Shown here: in pieces, positions 8,911-18,021 of the stretch | How positions within the stretch are numbered: the first letter of the stretch is position 1 | How the letters are laid out: every line of letters starts with the position of its first letter | Origin: Caulobacter sp. | GTDB taxonomy: Bacteria > Pseudomonadota > Alphaproteobacteria > Caulobacterales > Caulobacteraceae | DNA: 64,000 nt | Reading direction: 5' to 3' | Assembly: GCA_016125585.1 (NCBI GenBank) | Contig: WGLL01000011.1 | Coordinates: forward strand, 186,001-250,000 | Program-made: the position numbers and the translations under genes | Notes under the pieces: model-generated | What the model saw: only the letters and a program-made list of their open reading frames with translations | Told to the model about the DNA's origin: nothing | The model's database searches: none

Positions 8911-8927
8911 CATGCTGAAGTAGCATG
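8911..8927. promoter_or_regulatory. LysR-type operator (T-N11-A dyad)
   Basis: CATGCT (8911-8916) and AGCATG (8922-8927) form a perfect 6-bp dyad around five bases, giving ATGCTGAAGTAGCAT with the T-N11-A spacing typical of LysR-family sites. It lies in the 79-bp divergent gap between the AhpD-like and LysR genes, just before the LysR start. Autoregulation and control of the divergent gene are inferred. Confidence 0.65.
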
Positions 8928-8932
8928 AATGC

Positions 8933-9820
8933 ATGGATCGCCTGTCGGCCCTTCGCCTGTTCCTTCGGGTCGCCGAGACCGGCAGCTTCAGCCGCGCCGC
9001 GGCCGAGGCGGGCGTGGCCCAGTCGGCGGCCAGCCGGGCGGTCTCGGGCCTGGAGGCCGACCTCGGCGCCATCCTTCTGACCCGCACGACCCGTCGCCTG
9101 GCCCTGACCGAAGCCGGCCTCAAGGCCTGCGACCACGCCCGGGCGATGATCGCCGAGGACGAGGCGCTGGAACTGGCGGTGCGGGGCGCGGGTCAGGAGC
9201 CGGTCGGCCTGCTGCGGGTTTCGGCCTCGGTGGCCTTCGCCCGCGCCGAGCTGGTTCCGGCCACCGCCGCCTTTCTGGCCCGCTGGCCGAGGGTCCGGCT
9301 GGACCTGGCGGCGCGCGATGATCGCATCGACCTGATCGCCGAGGGAGCCGACCTGGCCTTTCGCCTGGGCGAGCTGGAGGATTCCCGCCTGACCGCGCGG
9401 CGGCTGGGAGTCTATCCCCGGCTGGTGGTGGCCGCGCCGGACTTCGAGGCGCGGCACGGCGCGGTCAGGACGCCCCGCGATCTCGCCGCGGTCCCCTGCA
9501 TCAGCCTGACGACCTCCGCCTCCGGCAGGCGATGGGCCCTGACCGACGGCCGGCGCCGGCAGGAGGTGGAGATCGACGCGGTGGTGCGCACCGCCAACGG
9601 CGACGTCCTCGCCGATCTGGCCCGCTGCGGACAGGGCGCAATCCTGGCCCCGGGCTTCCTTGTCGCCGCCGATCTCGCCGCCGGTCGGCTGGTCAGGCTG
9701 TTGCCCGATTGGTCCGCGCCGCCGCTGACCGTCCAGGCGGTCTGGAACGGCCGGACCCTGCCCCGCAAGGCCCGGGTCTATCTGGATTTCATCGCCGCCC
9801 GGCTGGCGGTGGAGCGCTGA
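8933..9820 (+). CDS. LysR-family transcriptional regulator
   Basis: 295 residues. The N-terminal winged helix-turn-helix is clear (MDRLSALRLFLRVAETGSFS...AEAGVAQSAASRAVSGLEADL), followed by the periplasmic-binding-like effector domain from about residue 90. Length is normal. It is transcribed away from the AhpD/YHS/DoxX genes across a dyad with LysR spacing, so it is likely their regulator. The effector is unknown. Confidence 0.93.
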   Translation: MDRLSALRLFLRVAETGSFSRAAAEAGVAQSAASRAVSGLEADLGAILLTRTTRRLALTEAGLKACDHARAMIAEDEALELAVRGAGQEPVGLLRVSASVAFARAELVPATAAFLARWPRVRLDLAARDDRIDLIAEGADLAFRLGELEDSRLTARRLGVYPRLVVAAPDFEARHGAVRTPRDLAAVPCISLTTSASGRRWALTDGRRRQEVEIDAVVRTANGDVLADLARCGQGAILAPGFLVAADLAAGRLVRLLPDWSAPPLTVQAVWNGRTLPRKARVYLDFIAARLAVER

Positions 9821-9920
9821 TCAAACAGATGTTTGCATCGGCGCGAGCGGTGTGCTTCACCCAAGGTGATCCGCGACGCCAGAAGCGCGGACGCACCGAC
9901 AGCTGTCCGGAGGAAACCCG

Positions 9921-11678
9921 ATGACCGACGCCGCCCAGACCACCGCCGCCCCCGCCTGGCCGGCGATGTCGATCGCCGAGGCCCACGCCCTGCTGACCGC
10001 CCCGGGCGCGCCCTGCGAAATGGAGGAAGTGGTCATCCGGGGCATCCCGACGCGGACCTGGAAGAATGTTCCCGCCAGCCTGCGCGACACTCTGGTCGCG
10101 GCCCGCGCCCACGGCGAGAAGATCTTCCTGGTGCATGAGAACGAGCGGGTCTCGTTCGAGGCCTTCCACCGCGCCGTCGCCTCCTTCGCCGTCGCCCTGG
10201 CCGAAAAGGGCGTCCAGAAGGGCGACCGGGTGGCGATCATCATGCGAAACCTGCCGGAATGGCCGGTGGCCTTCTATGCCGCCGCCAGTCTCGGCGCGAT
10301 CGTCACGCCGCTGAACGCCTGGTGGACCGGGCCGGAGCTGGAATACGGCCTGACCGATTCCGGCACCAAGGTCGCGGTCATGGACGTCGAGCGCTTCGAC
10401 CGCATGGCCGAACACCTGCCCAACTGCCCGGACCTGCAGCATGTCTTCGTCAGCCGGATGAGCGACGAGGTCACCCACCCCTATGTCACCAAGCTCGAGG
10501 ATGTGATCGGCGAGCCTGGGACCTGGAAGGACCTTCCGGACCTGCCGCTGCCGGCGGTCGAGATCGGGCCCGAGGACGACGCCACCATCTTCTACACCTC
10601 CGGCACCACCGGAAAGCCGAAGGGCGCGCTGGCCACCCAGCGCAACGTCAACAGCAACATCATGTCCTCGGCCAGTTCGGCGGCGCGCAGCTTCCTGCGG
10701 CGCGGCGAACAACCGCCGGAGCCCGATCCGGACGCGCCGCAGAAGGCGATGATGATCTCGGTGCCCTTCTTCCACGCCACCGGCTGCTTCGCGGTGCTGA
10801 ACCCGGTGATGTTCGGCGGCGGCAAGATCGTGATGATGCGCAAGTGGGATCCTGAACTGGCCATGCAGCTGATCGAGCGCGAGAAGGTCACCGCCGCGGG
10901 CGGGGTGCCGACCATCGCCTGGCAGCTGATCGAACATCCGGCCCGGGCCAGGTACGACCTCTCCAGTCTCGAGAGCGTCTCCTACGGCGGCGCGCCCTCG
11001 GCCCCCGAGCTGGTGCGCAAGATCAAGGAAACCTGGCCCAACTCGGCCCCCGGCAACGGCTGGGGCATGACCGAGACCAGCGCCACGGCGACCCAGCACG
11101 GGGCCGAGGACTACATGCACCGTCCCGACAGCTGCGGCCCGCCGGTGGCGGTCACCGACCTGAAGATCATGAGCGTCGAGGGCGACCGGGAACTGCCGGT
11201 CGGCGAGGTTGGCGAACTGTGGTGCAAGGGGCCGCAGGTGGTGAAGGGCTACTGGAACAAGCCGGAAGCCACGGCCCAGACCTTTGTCGACGGCTGGGTG
11301 AAGACCGGCGATCTGGCGCGGCTGGACGAAGAGGGCTTCTGCTACATCATCGACCGGGCCAAGGACATGCTGATCCGGGGCGGCGAGAACATCTACTGCA
11401 TCGAGGTCGAGAACGTTCTCTACGACCATCCGGCGGTGATGGACGCGGCCCTGGTCGGCATTCCGCATCGCACCCTGGGCGAGGAACCGGCGGCGGTCGT
11501 GACCCTCAAGCCCGGAACCCACGCCACCGAACAGGAACTGCGCGCTTTCGTCGCCGATCGCCTGGCGGCCTTCAAGGTCCCGGTCAAGATCGCCTTCTGG
11601 CACGAAACCCTGCCGCGCAACGCCAACGGCAAGATCATGAAGCCCGAGGTGAAGAAGATCCTGGAAGCGATGAGCTGA
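9921..11678 (+). CDS. AMP-forming acyl-CoA synthetase
   Basis: 585 residues with a strong GGAGGA ribosome binding site before the ATG. The AMP-binding P-loop TIFYTSGTTGKPKGA lies near residues 222-236, the A5-type motif GWGMTETSA follows, and the C-terminal part has GWVKTGDLARLDEEGFCYIIDRAKDMLIRGGENIYCIEVE and the catalytic lysine motif NANGKIMK. It activates a carboxylic acid to its CoA thioester via an acyl-adenylate. It most resembles medium/long-chain fatty-acid ligases; the exact substrate cannot be read from sequence. No partner genes are adjacent. Confidence 0.92.
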   Translation: MTDAAQTTAAPAWPAMSIAEAHALLTAPGAPCEMEEVVIRGIPTRTWKNVPASLRDTLVAARAHGEKIFLVHENERVSFEAFHRAVASFAVALAEKGVQKGDRVAIIMRNLPEWPVAFYAAASLGAIVTPLNAWWTGPELEYGLTDSGTKVAVMDVERFDRMAEHLPNCPDLQHVFVSRMSDEVTHPYVTKLEDVIGEPGTWKDLPDLPLPAVEIGPEDDATIFYTSGTTGKPKGALATQRNVNSNIMSSASSAARSFLRRGEQPPEPDPDAPQKAMMISVPFFHATGCFAVLNPVMFGGGKIVMMRKWDPELAMQLIEREKVTAAGGVPTIAWQLIEHPARARYDLSSLESVSYGGAPSAPELVRKIKETWPNSAPGNGWGMTETSATATQHGAEDYMHRPDSCGPPVAVTDLKIMSVEGDRELPVGEVGELWCKGPQVVKGYWNKPEATAQTFVDGWVKTGDLARLDEEGFCYIIDRAKDMLIRGGENIYCIEVENVLYDHPAVMDAALVGIPHRTLGEEPAAVVTLKPGTHATEQELRAFVADRLAAFKVPVKIAFWHETLPRNANGKIMKPEVKKILEAMS

Positions 11679-11780
11679 GGTCGGCCCGGCCGGTCCGTCG
11701 CGACCTGCAGGTGAAAATCGCAGCGGATGGACATCTCCGCCGACCTCATGCTGACATCGGCGCAGGGGAAGGAACACGCG

Positions 11781-12155
11781 ATGGTCCAGTCACGCGCCAC
11801 AACGGTCGATGAATTCATGCTCGAGGTCGGCCCCGAGCGCCTGCCGTTCATTCAGGGCATGCGGGACGCCTGTCTACGGACGCTGGTCGGCTGGGAGGAG
11901 CGGATGGCCTACGGCATGCCGGCCTATGCGCCCCCGGGCCGGTCGGACATCAGCGTCGCCTTCAACAATCAGAAACAGCACGTCGCCTTCTACGCCGGCC
12001 AGGCGGCCATAGAGGCCTTCAAGGCCGATCTGGCGAAGCCCGGCATAGACTGCGGCAAGGGCTGTGTTCGCTACCGCAATCCCGCCAGAATGGACTTTGC
12101 CGTCATCGAGGCCATGCTGCGGGACATCCGCGGTCGCCACGGGGCGATGTGTTGA
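11781..12155 (+). CDS. DUF1801-domain protein
   Basis: 124 residues from the ATG at 11781, which has GGGGAAGGAA 7-16 bases upstream; an in-frame ATG at 11727 lacks a comparable site. The protein has the DUF1801 pattern of YdhG/Fra-like small proteins: RDACLRTLVGWEERMAYGMPAYAPPGRSDISVAFNNQKQHVAFY and a C-terminal cysteine-containing GIDCGKGCVRYRNP. Function is unknown; frataxin-like iron handling has been proposed for relatives. A second DUF1801 gene lies at 38537. Confidence 0.85.
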   Translation: MVQSRATTVDEFMLEVGPERLPFIQGMRDACLRTLVGWEERMAYGMPAYAPPGRSDISVAFNNQKQHVAFYAGQAAIEAFKADLAKPGIDCGKGCVRYRNPARMDFAVIEAMLRDIRGRHGAMC

Positions 12156-12159
12156 TCCT

Positions 12160-13647
12160 TCAGGCGTGCACCGGCGGTTTGCGGCCGGCCCAGGGGCGGG
12201 CGACTTCCAGCTGATAGGCCAGTTCAAACAGCAGCTTTTCCTGACCGACACGGGCGCAGATCTGGCTGCCGATCGGCAGGCCCTCGGCTGTCCAGTACAG
12301 CGGAACGCTCATTGACGGGGCCCCGGCGACGTTGTGCAGCGGCGTGTAGCCGACGTAGTCGGTCAGCCGCGCCGACAGCTCATCGAACGGCACGTCGCCG
12401 GAGACATAGCCCAGCTTGACCGGCGGGCTGGCCAGCACCGGCGAGAGCACGACGTCGTAGGTGTCGAACCAGCTGTCATAGGCCGCGACATTGGCCTGCA
12501 GCCGGCCGATGGCGGCGGGCAGGGCTCCCTCCGGCAGGCCGGCGATCAGATTGGCCATGCCCAGCGAGAACGGCTCCAGCATGGTCGCATCCGGGGTCTT
12601 GCCGGTGGCCTTGGCGACGGCCTGGACCAGTTCGGCGGCGCCGGCCGACCACAGGGTCAGGAAGTCCTGGCCAAACTGAACGCTGTCGAGGGGCCAGTCG
12701 GTCAGCTCGACCCGGTGGCCGAGGTTGGACAGCAGCCGGGCGGTTTCGGTGACGGCGGTCTCGACCTGGGGATCGGGCGCCTTGCCCGAGCCGCTCTTCA
12801 TCAGCAGGCCGACCTTCAGCTTGCGGCGCAGCGGGGCGGTGACCATCCCGACCGGCGGCAGGCCGCTGTCCTTGCGTTCGGTGGCGGCGAACAGGGCGGC
12901 GGAATCGCGCACGCTGCGGCTGACCGCGTGATTGACCCCGATATTGGTCGCCGAGGGATCGATGTGGGGATCGATCAACCGTCCGCGGGACGGCTTCAGG
13001 CCGAACAGACCGCAATTCGAGGACGGAATTCGGATCGAGCCTCCGCCGTCGCTGGCGTGGGCGATCGGGATCACGCCGCTGGCCACGGCGACGGCCGCGC
13101 CGCCAGAGGACCCGCCGCTGGAGCGGCTGACATCCCAGGGATTGCGGGTCGGCAGATAGCCGATCGGCTCGGTGGTCGGCAGAAAGCCGTACTCCGGCGT
13201 CGCCGACTTGCCGAAGAAGATCAGGCCGGCGCGCTCGAAGGCGTCGATATAGACGTCCTGTCGTGTGGCCGGCGGATGACCGAGGGTCCAGCGCGACCCC
13301 GAGCGGGTCGGCATGCCGACGTAGTCGTCGAGATCCTTGACCAGGAACGGCACCCCGGCGAACGGGCCGGCCTGCCCCCCGGCGCGCGCCTTGGCCAGGG
13401 CCCGGTCGAAGTCGGAATTGACGATGAAGCCCAGGTGCGGCTGCAAGGCCTCAGCCTTGGCGATGGTGGCTTCCATCAACTCGACCGGGGTCATCTCGCC
13501 CTGGCGCAGCGCGGCCGCCAGGTCGGTGGCGTCCGGCGTCCAGCCCTGCGAGGGCGGCGCGGGGGATGCGGGAGTCGTGGCGCAGCCGGCGAGCGCGGCG
13601 GCGCCAGCGGAAGCGGCCAGCAGGCCGCGGCGGGTCAGGTCTGTCAT
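12160..13647 (-). CDS. Exported amidase (amidase-signature family)
   Basis: 495 residues. The start [22 protein letters not shown] combines a twin-arginine motif with a lipobox (Cys22), so it is probably a Tat-exported lipoprotein. The amidase signature is complete with a Ser-cisSer-Lys triad: Lys104 (FLVKD), Ser180 ([12 protein letters not shown]) and nucleophile Ser204 (GGGSIRIPS). It hydrolyses amide bonds of unknown substrates, probably small molecules in the periplasm. The reading frame is open far upstream, but the signal peptide fixes the start at 13647. It is divergent from the nucleoside permease gene. Confidence 0.9.
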   Translation of the reverse strand: MTDLTRRGLLAASAGAAALAGCATTPASPAPPSQGWTPDATDLAAALRQGEMTPVELMEATIAKAEALQPHLGFIVNSDFDRALAKARAGGQAGPFAGVPFLVKDLDDYVGMPTRSGSRWTLGHPPATRQDVYIDAFERAGLIFFGKSATPEYGFLPTTEPIGYLPTRNPWDVSRSSGGSSGGAAVAVASGVIPIAHASDGGGSIRIPSSNCGLFGLKPSRGRLIDPHIDPSATNIGVNHAVSRSVRDSAALFAATERKDSGLPPVGMVTAPLRRKLKVGLLMKSGSGKAPDPQVETAVTETARLLSNLGHRVELTDWPLDSVQFGQDFLTLWSAGAAELVQAVAKATGKTPDATMLEPFSLGMANLIAGLPEGALPAAIGRLQANVAAYDSWFDTYDVVLSPVLASPPVKLGYVSGDVPFDELSARLTDYVGYTPLHNVAGAPSMSVPLYWTAEGLPIGSQICARVGQEKLLFELAYQLEVARPWAGRKPPVHA

Positions 13648-13824
13648 GATGGTCGCCCCTGGAATTTCGCCCCGTCCGGAGCGTCTGATGCGCCCCTGAA
13701 CCGCGGCAGAGTGACCCCAAGCCGCTGATGGCGCAACCGCGCGCCTTGCGTCCAGGCCTTGCTTTGTAGTCAATCGGCGCGGGCGGGGCGTCGGCTGGGG
13801 AGTCGGGACCGCCGGGAGTGAGCG

Positions 13825-15174
13825 ATGTTCCGACTTGAGAACGCCCAGAGCCTGACCGGCCTGGCCCTGACGATCCTGGTCTGCTGGCTGGTGTCGGAAA
13901 ATCGCAAGGCCTTTCCCTGGCGTCTGGCGGTCGGCGCGGTCGCCGTCCAGCTCCTGCTGATCTTCCTGTTGTTCGGCCTGCCGGCGGCGCGGGGCGTGGT
14001 TCTGGGCCTCAGCGACGCGGTCGACAGTCTGGCGGCGGCCACAGCCCACGGCACCCAGTTCGTGTTCGGCTATCTCGGCGGGAGCCCGCCGCCCTATCAG
14101 GTGACCGATCCGAGCGCCGCCTTCGTCTTCGCCTTCCAGGTCCTGCCGCTGATCCTGGTGATCTCGGCCCTGTCGGCCCTGCTCTGGCACTGGAAGATCC
14201 TCAAGTGGATCATTCGCGGCTTCGGTTTCCTCTTCGAGAAGGTTCTGGGCATGGGCGGCGCCTCGGCGACGGCGACCGCCGCCAACATTTTCCTCGGCAT
14301 GGTCGAGACGCCGATCATCATCCGCGCCTATCTCGACAAGCTGACCCGCTCGGAGCTGTTCATGATGATGGTGGTCGGCCTGGCCACCGTCGCCGGCTCG
14401 ACGATGGTCGCCTATTCCCAGATCCTGGCGAAGGTCCTGCCGCACGCCGCCGCCCATGTGCTGGTCGCCTCGGTGGTCTCGGCGCCGGCGGGCGTTCTGC
14501 TTGCCCGGGTCATCATCCCGGAGAAGAAGGGGGAGGGGGGCGTCAGCGCCGACTACACCTCGCTGCTGCGCTATGAATCCTCGATCGACGCGATTTCCAG
14601 GGGCGTGGCCGACGGGCTGATGGTGGTGCTCAACGTCTCCGCCATCCTGATCGTCTTCGTCGCCCTGGTGGCCATCGGCAACAACATCCTGTCGCTGCTG
14701 CCGCACCTCGGCGGCCAGCCGGTGACCATCGAGCGCGGCCTGGGGATCATCTTCGCGCCCCTGGCCTGGACCCTGGGCATCCCGTGGGAAGAGGCCAGCA
14801 AGGCCGGCTGGCTGCTGGGGGTCAAGCTGATGCTGACCGAGTTCATCGGCTTCATCGAACTGGGCAAGATCCCGGTTGGCGAGATGACCGAACGCACCCG
14901 GATGATCATGACCTACGCCCTGTGCGGCTTCGCCAATGTCGGGTCCGTGGGGATCACCGTGTCGGGCCTGGGCGTGTTGATGCCGGAACGGCGGGCCGAG
15001 GTCATCGGCATGGTCTGGAAGGCCTTGCTGGCCGGCTTCCTCGCCACCTGCATGACCGCCAGCGTCGTCGGCGCCATGCCGCGCGAGCTGTTCGGCATCG
15101 GCGCGGACCACGCCGCTCCGTCGCCGTCCTCCGTTGCGGCGGCGGCGGCCGACGCCGTCGCGAAAAAGAAATAA
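13825..15174 (+). CDS. nupC: Concentrative nucleoside transporter (NupC/CNT family)
   Basis: 449 residues with about ten hydrophobic segments. The CNT hallmarks are visible: AFVFAFQVLPLILVISALSALL, GASATATAANIFLGMVETP and the late LCGFANVGSVGITVSGLGVL stretch. The protein imports nucleosides with Na+ or H+ across the inner membrane. A C-terminal Ala/Ser-rich tail ends in AVAKKK. The following GST gene starts 18 bases downstream. Confidence 0.93.
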   Translation: MFRLENAQSLTGLALTILVCWLVSENRKAFPWRLAVGAVAVQLLLIFLLFGLPAARGVVLGLSDAVDSLAAATAHGTQFVFGYLGGSPPPYQVTDPSAAFVFAFQVLPLILVISALSALLWHWKILKWIIRGFGFLFEKVLGMGGASATATAANIFLGMVETPIIIRAYLDKLTRSELFMMMVVGLATVAGSTMVAYSQILAKVLPHAAAHVLVASVVSAPAGVLLARVIIPEKKGEGGVSADYTSLLRYESSIDAISRGVADGLMVVLNVSAILIVFVALVAIGNNILSLLPHLGGQPVTIERGLGIIFAPLAWTLGIPWEEASKAGWLLGVKLMLTEFIGFIELGKIPVGEMTERTRMIMTYALCGFANVGSVGITVSGLGVLMPERRAEVIGMVWKALLAGFLATCMTASVVGAMPRELFGIGADHAAPSPSSVAAAAADAVAKKK

Positions 15175-15191
15175 GATCCGGGAGATACGTC

Positions 15192-15815
15192 TTGAAACTC
15201 TACGACAGCTTCAGAGCGCCGAACCCGCGCCGGGTGCGCTGGTTCCTGGCCGAGAAGGGCGATCACGCCGTGGAGATCGTCAATCTAGACGTCTTCAAGG
15301 GCGAGCACCGGGCGCCGGACTTTCTCGCCAAGGCCGGCCTCGCCAATGTGCCGGCGCTGGAAATGGACGACGGCACGACCATCACCGAGTCGGTGGCCAT
15401 CTGCCGTTATCTCGAAAGCCTCTATCCCGAGCCCAACATGTTCGGCCGCGACCCGAAGGAGACGGCCGTCTTCGAGATGTGGCTGCGCCGGGTCGAGATG
15501 ATGCTGGCGACGCCGCTGATGCTGGCGGTGCGGCACAGCCATCCGGCCCTGGCCGCGCTGGAGACCCAGATCCCCGAGATCGCCGAGAGCAACCGCAAGT
15601 CCGGCGCCCGGGCCCTGAAGATTTTCGACCGTCAGCTGGCCGATCATGAGTTCATCGCCGGTGACCGCATCTCCATGGCCGACATCGTCGCCGCGACGGC
15701 GATCGACTTCTCGCGCATGGCCAAATTCGCGGTGCCGGAAGAGCTGAGCCATGCCGTGCGCTGGTACGAGGCGATGATGGCCCGGCCCGCCGCCCTGGCC
15801 GGGGTGAAGTCGTGA
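15192..15815 (+). CDS. Glutathione S-transferase family protein
   Basis: 207 residues, starting with TTG at 15192 behind GGGAG; no ATG fits the N-terminus KLYDSFRAPNPRRVRWFLAEKG. The thioredoxin-like domain shows NVPALEMDDGTTITESVAICRYLE, the glutathione-binding cis-Pro and ES motif, and the C-terminal domain has FIAGDRISMADIVAATAIDFS. Substrate is unknown. It overlaps the next gene by four bases (GTGA) and so is coupled to it. Confidence 0.88.
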   Translation: MKLYDSFRAPNPRRVRWFLAEKGDHAVEIVNLDVFKGEHRAPDFLAKAGLANVPALEMDDGTTITESVAICRYLESLYPEPNMFGRDPKETAVFEMWLRRVEMMLATPLMLAVRHSHPALAALETQIPEIAESNRKSGARALKIFDRQLADHEFIAGDRISMADIVAATAIDFSRMAKFAVPEELSHAVRWYEAMMARPAALAGVKS

Positions 15816-16300
15816 GAGCCCTGCTGCTCGCCGCGGCCTTTGTTCTCGCCCCTGTCGCGCTCGCCCCTGTCGCGGCCTTCGCCCAGTCCCTGACCGTGGT
15901 GGCCGCCGACGGCCATGAGACGGTGCTGACGTCCGAGGCCCTGGCCGCCCTGCCGCGGGCCGCCGCCAACCTCCGGCAGGGCGGCAAGTCGACCGCCTAT
16001 GAAGGCCCGACCCTCAGCGCGGTGCTGCGGGCGGCCGGCGCGCCGGTCGGGGTCAAGCTGCACGGAAAGCCCTTGGTCGCCTATGTCGTGGTCACCGGCT
16101 CGGACGGCTATCGCGCCATCCTGTCGGTCGCCGAAAGCGATCCCTGGTTTTCAGACACCCCGGTGATCCTCGCCGACCGTAAGGCGGATGGCCCGCTGGC
16201 TGACGACGAGGGCGACTTCAGGCTGGTGGTGGCCGGCGACAAGCGGCCGGAGCGGGCTGTGCGGATGGTGGTCAAGGTCGAGGTCAAGGCCGCGCCCTGA
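15812..16300 (+). CDS. Exported molybdopterin-binding-fold protein
   Basis: 162 residues, GTG start overlapping the GST stop (GTGA). A signal peptide ends near AFA at residue 24. The mature domain (YEGPTLSAVLRAAGAPVG..LHGKPLVAYVVVTGSDGYRAILSVAE ... ILADRKADGPLADDEGDFRLVVAGDKRPERAVRMV) is the sulfite-oxidase-like molybdopterin-binding fold that often occurs in small periplasmic proteins. The cofactor cysteine of true sulfite oxidases is absent, so cofactor binding is uncertain. Confidence 0.75.
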   Translation: MRALLLAAAFVLAPVALAPVAAFAQSLTVVAADGHETVLTSEALAALPRAAANLRQGGKSTAYEGPTLSAVLRAAGAPVGVKLHGKPLVAYVVVTGSDGYRAILSVAESDPWFSDTPVILADRKADGPLADDEGDFRLVVAGDKRPERAVRMVVKVEVKAAP

Positions 16301-16310
16301 CGGGGCGGTC

Positions 16311-16430
16311 TCAGACCTTGTGCGACAGGCTGGCGTAAAGGCCGTGGGCCTGCGGCTGGCCGAAGGTGGCGACCGACAGAACGCCGACAAACACCGTGGC
16401 CGCCCAGAGGATGAGGATCAGTTTCCTCAT
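16311..16430 (-). CDS. 39-residue single-span membrane peptide
   Basis: On the minus strand an ATG at 16430 opens a 39-codon frame starting MRKLILILWAATVFVGVLSV and ending SLSHKV. It has a good GGGAG ribosome binding site 10 bases upstream. Positive residues at the N-terminus followed by about 20 hydrophobic residues suggest a single membrane helix or an uncleaved signal. It converges on the molybdopterin-fold gene, ending 10 bases from its stop. I do not recognise a family; the start context is the main evidence that it is real. Confidence 0.55.
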   Translation of the reverse strand: MRKLILILWAATVFVGVLSVATFGQPQAHGLYASLSHKV

Positions 16431-16561
16431 GGTGAACAATCTCCCGTTTCGAGCCGCTGATGTGGGAGATCGACCGCCGTTCTGCAACTTAACGAGCGTT
16501 CATGTGGGTGAATGTTTTGTCATGCCGCTGTCAGCAATTCTCACGCCGGCGCCGGTCGCGG

Positions 16562-17017
16562 CTAGAGCCTGCGGCCGACCCGCTTGATGACGCCTGAAAA
16601 GCTCATCATCGCCGCCCCGCCGGTGGAAATAAGACCGCGCACGAAGATCATCGACTTGCCGGCCTTGATCACCTCGCCGCGGCATTCCACCAGATCGCCC
16701 GCATGGGCCGGGCCGATGAACTCCCCGCCCAGGCTGACCGTCACCGCGTGACTGCCTTCCAGCTCCTTGTGAGCGATGGCGAACAGCGAAAAATCGGCGA
16801 AGGTCATGACGCAGCCGCCGTGCATGAAGCCGCCGCCGTTCATGTGCTTGGCCTCGGCGCGGAAGGCGCAGAGGATCGCGCCGTCCTCCTCCTCGCGGAA
16901 ATAGAAGGGCCCCGACTGGGTCTCGTAGGGGTCGGTCTCCCACAGCCGCCAGCCGGTCCACTCGCCGGCCGTCACCAGCCGCGGTCCGCTCGAAACTTCG
17001 TTGCCGCCGTCCGCCAT
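16562..17017 (-). CDS. PaaI-type hotdog thioesterase
   Basis: 151 residues. The hotdog core reads KHMNGGGFMHGGCVMTFADFSLFAIAHKEL, followed by VTVSLGGEFIGPAHAGDLVECRGEVIKAGKSMIFVRG, which is the usual PaaI/acyl-CoA thioesterase pattern. It presumably hydrolyses acyl-CoA; the substrate is unknown. It stands alone between convergent and divergent neighbours. Confidence 0.87.
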   Translation of the reverse strand: MADGGNEVSSGPRLVTAGEWTGWRLWETDPYETQSGPFYFREEEDGAILCAFRAEAKHMNGGGFMHGGCVMTFADFSLFAIAHKELEGSHAVTVSLGGEFIGPAHAGDLVECRGEVIKAGKSMIFVRGLISTGGAAMMSFSGVIKRVGRRL

Positions 17018-17132
17018 CTCTCGATCCCTGATCTGCTCGCCTGCTGATAGGCGGTGACGCCCGGCGGCTCAACCCCGCGCGCCGCGCCGGTTTTGCGAGA
17101 CGTTTGACGCCCGCCGATGTAAGGCTTCGGCG

Positions 17133-17423
17133 ATGACCTCGCCGATCGAAGACGCCATTCTCTCCCTCCTCGCCGACCTCCCGCCCGGCAAAAGCATCGA
17201 CCCCGCCCAGGTCGCCAAGCTCATCCTGCCCGAGCGTTGGCAGCGGGCGCTGGGCCAGGTCCGGTCGACCGCCGTCGGCATGGCCCGCGCCGGCCAGATC
17301 GTCATCCTGCGCCACAACAAGCCGGCCGATCCCGACAGCTTCAAGGGCGTCTACCGGCTCCGCCTGCCGATGGACGGCGACGTCGCGCCGGTCGCCGGGC
17401 CGGACGACGAGACGGCGGACTGA
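17133..17423 (+). CDS. DUF3253-domain protein
   Basis: 96 residues with the DUF3253 pattern IEDAILSLLADLPPGKSIDPAQVAKLI..ERWQRALGQVRSTAVGMARAGQIVILRHNKPADPDSFKGVYRLRLP. The fold is a predicted winged helix with a C-terminal basic strand. Function is unknown. The UDG-superfamily gene follows seven bases after its stop, so the two and the hydrolase after them probably form one operon. Confidence 0.85.
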   Translation: MTSPIEDAILSLLADLPPGKSIDPAQVAKLILPERWQRALGQVRSTAVGMARAGQIVILRHNKPADPDSFKGVYRLRLPMDGDVAPVAGPDDETAD

Positions 17424-17430
17424 GCGCCGC

Positions 17431-18021
17431 TTGCCGGCCGCCCTCGACAGCCTTCTGGATGAAATCTTGGGCTGCCGGGCCTGCGCCCAGGATTTCGCCC
17501 ACATCCCCCGTCCGGTGGTCCGGGTTTCGCCCGCCACCCGCCTGCTGATCTGCGGCCAGGCGCCCGGTCGGCGGGTCCATGAAAGCGGCCTGCCGTTCGA
17601 CGATCCCTCCGGCGATCGCCTCCGCGACTGGCTCGGCGTCGATCGCGAGACCTTCTACGGCCGCCCCGAAATCGGCGTGGCGCCGATGGCTTTCTGCTTC
17701 CCGGGGACCGATCCCAAGGGCGGAGACTATCCGCCGCCGCCCCGCTGCGCCGCGCTCTGGCGTCGCCGCCTGCTGGACGCCCTGCCCAGGATGGAGCTGG
17801 TGCTGCTGGTTGGAAGCCACGCCCAGGCCTGGGCGCTCGGCCCGGCGGCGCGGCCGACCATGACCGAGACCGTCGCCGCCTGGCGGGACTATCTGCCCGA
17901 CCAGCTTCCGACCCCGCATCCCTCATGGCGCAACACGGCCTGGCTCCGCCGCAACCCATGGTTCGAGGCCGAGGTGACGCCCTATCTTCGCCACCGGGTC
18001 CGGGGCATCCTGCGACCATGA
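17431..18021 (+). CDS. Uracil-DNA glycosylase superfamily protein with four cysteines
   Basis: 196 residues from a TTG start. Motif A is LLICGQAPGRRVHESGLPFDDPSGDRLRDWL, and motif B is TPHPSWRN near residues 161-168. Cys15, Cys18, Cys89 and Cys106 match the spacing of the iron-sulfur cluster ligands in family 4 uracil-DNA glycosylases. The usual acidic residue of motif A (GEAPG) is Gln43 here, so the base-excision activity may differ or be lost. It would remove damaged bases from DNA if active. Its stop overlaps the start of the next gene (ATGA). Confidence 0.82.
   Translation: MPAALDSLLDEILGCRACAQDFAHIPRPVVRVSPATRLLICGQAPGRRVHESGLPFDDPSGDRLRDWLGVDRETFYGRPEIGVAPMAFCFPGTDPKGGDYPPPPRCAALWRRRLLDALPRMELVLLVGSHAQAWALGPAARPTMTETVAAWRDYLPDQLPTPHPSWRNTAWLRRNPWFEAEVTPYLRHRVRGILRP

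Noticed and set aside
9789..11777. A 662-residue open frame on the minus strand opposite the acyl-CoA synthetase gene
   Set aside because: Its translation is low-complexity (Arg/Gly/His/Asp-rich) and matches no family; it is a mirror of the GC-rich coding strand. Similar antisense frames, for example 2395-3807, 4535-5764, 5891-7201 and 30446-32962, were rejected for the same reason.
13648..15111. In-frame extension upstream of the amidase gene on the minus strand
   Set aside because: It runs opposite the nucleoside permease, is rich in Asp/Gln/His/Arg, and the Tat/lipoprotein signal fixes the amidase start at 13647.
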